64,000 bases of DNA. Origin: Methylacidimicrobium sp. B4 (GTDB lineage: Bacteria > Verrucomicrobiota > Verrucomicrobiia > Methylacidiphilales > Methylacidiphilaceae). Below, one piece after another: positions 61,991 through 64,000 of this stretch (its first letter is position 1; every line of letters starts with the position of its first letter). A program made the position numbers and the translations under genes. Under the pieces are notes generated by a model. It saw only the letters and a program-made list of their open reading frames with translations, ran no database searches and had not been told where the DNA came from. Where the stretch lies: NCBI RefSeq assembly GCF_017310545.1, contig NZ_CP066203.1, positions 1,240,001-1,304,000 on the forward strand. Direction: 5' to 3'.

Positions 61991-62746
61991 ATGATGGCCC
62001 TTCCCCGGCCCCAGGTTGTCCTCGTAGTGGAAGACGAGCCCGACGTGCTGGAGCTGATCTGCCTCAACTTGATGGCGGCGGGTTTTCACACCGTCCGGGC
62101 CTCGAGTGGAGCGGACGGGCTGGAAAAAGCGATGAGCGACCTGCCCGACTTGATGGTTCTCGACCTCATGCTTCCGGAGCTGGGCGGCCTCGAAGTCTGC
62201 AAGACCTTGCGCCGGAATCCGACGACAGCGGATCTACCCATCCTGATCCTGACCGCGAAAGCCGAACCGGCCGATCGCGTGCAAGGACTCGAGCTGGGCG
62301 CCGACGACTATTTGACGAAGCCCTTCAGCCCGCGGGAACTGGTCCTTCGGACGCGTTCGTTGCTGCGGCGCCGCGTAGACGGGACCCTGCCTGCGGAGCC
62401 GATCCGCCATGAAAATCTCGTCGTCCATCCACGGCGGCACGAAGCATTCGTTCGCAGCCGCCGGGTCGACCTGACCGCGACCGAGTTCCGCCTGCTCAAC
62501 ATGCTGCTTCGCGGACGGGGACGGGTCCATCGACGCGAAGATCTCCTGCGCGAGGTCTGGGGCTACGAGAAGGCGATGGATACCCGCACGGTCGATACCC
62601 ATGTCCGTCGCTTACGGGAAAAGCTCGGAAGCGCGGCCCACTATATCGAAACCGTCCGTGGAATCGGATACCGCTTCCGCGCCAAGCGCCGGGAAGCGGA
62701 AGAGCCCGCTCGCAGGCCCCGCTCTTGGCCCGAGCCCGACGAATGA
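61991..62746 (+). CDS. PhoB/OmpR-family response regulator
   Basis: A 251-aa regulator. The receiver domain has the acidic pair in VVEDEPDV, phospho-acceptor Asp58 in LMVLDLMLPELGG and the Lys of DYLTKPF. The C-terminal winged helix is of OmpR type (LTATEFRLLNMLLRGRGRVHRREDLLREVWGY, VDTHVRRLREKL and YIETVRGIGYRF). The layout and TVDTHVRRLR resemble PhoB, but no pst/phoU genes lie in the window. ATG 61991 matches the family N-terminus. It overlaps the kinase gene by 4 bases. Confidence 0.94.
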   Translation: MMALPRPQVVLVVEDEPDVLELICLNLMAAGFHTVRASSGADGLEKAMSDLPDLMVLDLMLPELGGLEVCKTLRRNPTTADLPILILTAKAEPADRVQGLELGADDYLTKPFSPRELVLRTRSLLRRRVDGTLPAEPIRHENLVVHPRRHEAFVRSRRVDLTATEFRLLNMLLRGRGRVHRREDLLREVWGYEKAMDTRTVDTHVRRLREKLGSAAHYIETVRGIGYRFRAKRREAEEPARRPRSWPEPDE

Positions 62747-64000
62747 CGTTTTCCTCCTTCCTGATCGTCCTCCTTGGTTCGGCCCTGGCGGTGGCCCTTC
62801 TTCAGCTGCTGGCCTGGGCGCGTTCGGCCGCCAAGCTCGAGCGCATTGCCGAAGAGATCGTCCAGGGACGTCATCCGCGCTCCTTCGTCATCTTTGGCCC
62901 CCAAAGCCTCTTTCGCGTGGCGAGCCGCCTCGAAACGATTCTCGCCGCACGGGAGAAGCTTTCCGGGCAAATCGTACAGCAGGGTGAGAACTTCCACGGA
63001 GTCCTCCGGAACATGATGGAAGGGGTGGCAATCGTCAATCGTGACCACCGGGTCGAGCTCGCCAACGAGGTGCTGGTGCGACAGTTCGGACTCGGCGTGG
63101 AGCCGGCGGGGCGTACGGTCCTCGAATCCCTTCGCGTCGCCGAGATCGACCACCTGATCCGCGAAGCCTTTACCCGCCAAGAAGCCGTTTCCGGAGAGAT
63201 CTCCCTTCGGGGCTTTCCCCGTTCGGAAGCCGCGCTCTTTCTCATCGTCAACGCCGTGCCGATGCGCGGTGAATCGGGCATGCCCTCCCAGGTCCTCCTC
63301 GTGCTCCATGACATCACCGAGCACAAGCGGAGCGAGGAGCGGCAGAAGGAATTTCTTGCGAGCGTCTCGCACGAGCTTCGGACCCCGCTCTCGATCTTTC
63401 GCGGCTATGTCGAAACGCTCTTGCATTCCTCCCCCTCGCTGGCCCCGGAGGAGGTCCAGCGAGTCCTGAAGATCCTCCGACGCCATGCGCTTCGGCTGAG
63501 CAAGCTCGTCAACGATCTCCTCACCCTTTCCGCCCTCGAGCCGGGCCGCATGAATTTGGAACGGGCCCCCGTCTCGCTGCCCCACTTCCTCCGCAGAATC
63601 GAGGCGGACCTGCGCCAGCAACTCCAGGAAAAGCGGCTTGACCTCGTGGTCGCCCTTGCCGAGAACCTTCCCAAGGTCGATGCCGATCCCTTCCGTCTCG
63701 AGCAGGTCTTCTATAACCTCGTCGAAAACGCGATCCAATATTCCGAGCCCGGCTCCCCGATCCGGATCGAAGCCCATGCGGAGAAGGAAACAGTTTCGAT
63801 TCGCGTGATCGACCAGGGCGTGGGCATCCCCCCTTCCGACCTCCCCTATGTCTTCGAACGGTTTTATCGGGTCGACAAGACCCGGAGCCGACAGGCGGGA
63901 GGAACCGGACTCGGCCTCTCCATCGTGAAGCGGATCGTCGATCTCCACCAGGGACGCGTCGTCCTGACGAGCGAGCCCGGCAGAGGAACGACCGTTACGG
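62743..64000 (+). CDS. PhoR-like sensor histidine kinase (3' end outside window)
   Basis: The first 419 codons are present and the frame runs off the window edge. An N-terminal membrane segment (FLIVLLGSALAVALLQLLAWA) is followed by a PAS-like domain (MMEGVAIVNRDHRVELAN). His210 lies in SVSHELRTPLSIFRGYVETL, the N-box is FYNLVENAIQYSE, and the G boxes are DQGVGIPP and GTGLGLSIVKRIVDLH. This is the PhoR-type arrangement. The start overlaps the PhoB-like stop (ATGA), so the two form a pair. Only the last residues of the ATPase domain are missing. Confidence 0.93.
   Translation, partial: MTFSSFLIVLLGSALAVALLQLLAWARSAAKLERIAEEIVQGRHPRSFVIFGPQSLFRVASRLETILAAREKLSGQIVQQGENFHGVLRNMMEGVAIVNRDHRVELANEVLVRQFGLGVEPAGRTVLESLRVAEIDHLIREAFTRQEAVSGEISLRGFPRSEAALFLIVNAVPMRGESGMPSQVLLVLHDITEHKRSEERQKEFLASVSHELRTPLSIFRGYVETLLHSSPSLAPEEVQRVLKILRRHALRLSKLVNDLLTLSALEPGRMNLERAPVSLPHFLRRIEADLRQQLQEKRLDLVVALAENLPKVDADPFRLEQVFYNLVENAIQYSEPGSPIRIEAHAEKETVSIRVIDQGVGIPPSDLPYVFERFYRVDKTRSRQAGGTGLGLSIVKRIVDLHQGRVVLTSEPGRGTTVT

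Overview
The window is 64 kb of high-GC (roughly 60-65% by eye), tightly packed chromosomal DNA from a Gram-negative bacterium. There are no rRNA or tRNA genes, insertion sequences or CRISPR arrays that I can see, and no gap above 300 bases once starts are corrected. Two large BBP2-type outer-membrane barrels, a long cyanobacterial-type IspH, PlsY/GpsA and several copper and sulfur genes point to a diderm of the PVC group. My best guess is a verrucomicrobial methanotroph relative (Methylacidimicrobium or Methylacidiphilum type). That is an inference from gene style, since no methane or ribosomal marker lies in the window.

Layout. 1-7.3 kb: porin, an NtrC-type regulator with a soluble PAS kinase, a cell-wall amidase, panC and a TerC protein. 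7.3-20 kb: bifunctional nuclease, speA, a DHOD-like enzyme, a LysR regulator, a PLP homeostasis protein, an Rrf2 regulator, an orphan ParA/TraL-like ATPase paired with a coiled-coil membrane protein, a secreted propeller-like protein coupled to pepA, and ispH. 20-31 kb: a catalytically eroded ABC-ATPase homologue, small membrane or secreted unknowns, nrnA-truB-ribF-DUF2165, a CnoX-like thioredoxin, aroK-proC-O-methyltransferase, and aroC-plsY-gpsA.

31-48.5 kb is the accessory and stress region. It holds a DUF2892-TolC-RND unit without an adaptor, a DF-type thiol protein, exbB-exbD, a yqjDEK-like envelope set, a gene trio in the order of cnrYXH (anti-sigma, periplasmic metal sensor, ECF sigma), a DsrE-TusA-sulfide:quinone oxidoreductase cluster facing a TauE exporter, and a CusB-CusA copper/silver pump without its own outer-membrane channel. 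The two incomplete pumps are complementary: one has the channel, the other has the adaptor.

48.6-64 kb: a translationally coupled membrane-organisation operon (NfeD protease, short NfeD, FloA, Pro/Ala-rich protein), a second porin whose first part has unusual base composition, fmt, a small zinc ribbon, tsaC/sua5, gyrA-gyrB, and a PhoB-PhoR pair that runs off the end. Coding overlaps of 4 bases (ATGA) are very common, so most clusters are probably real operons. The items most worth following up are the cnrYXH-like cassette next to the sulfur genes, the dead ABC-like protein, the orphan ATPase/coiled-coil pair with a 120-bp tandem duplication, and the GyrA quinolone-pocket substitutions.
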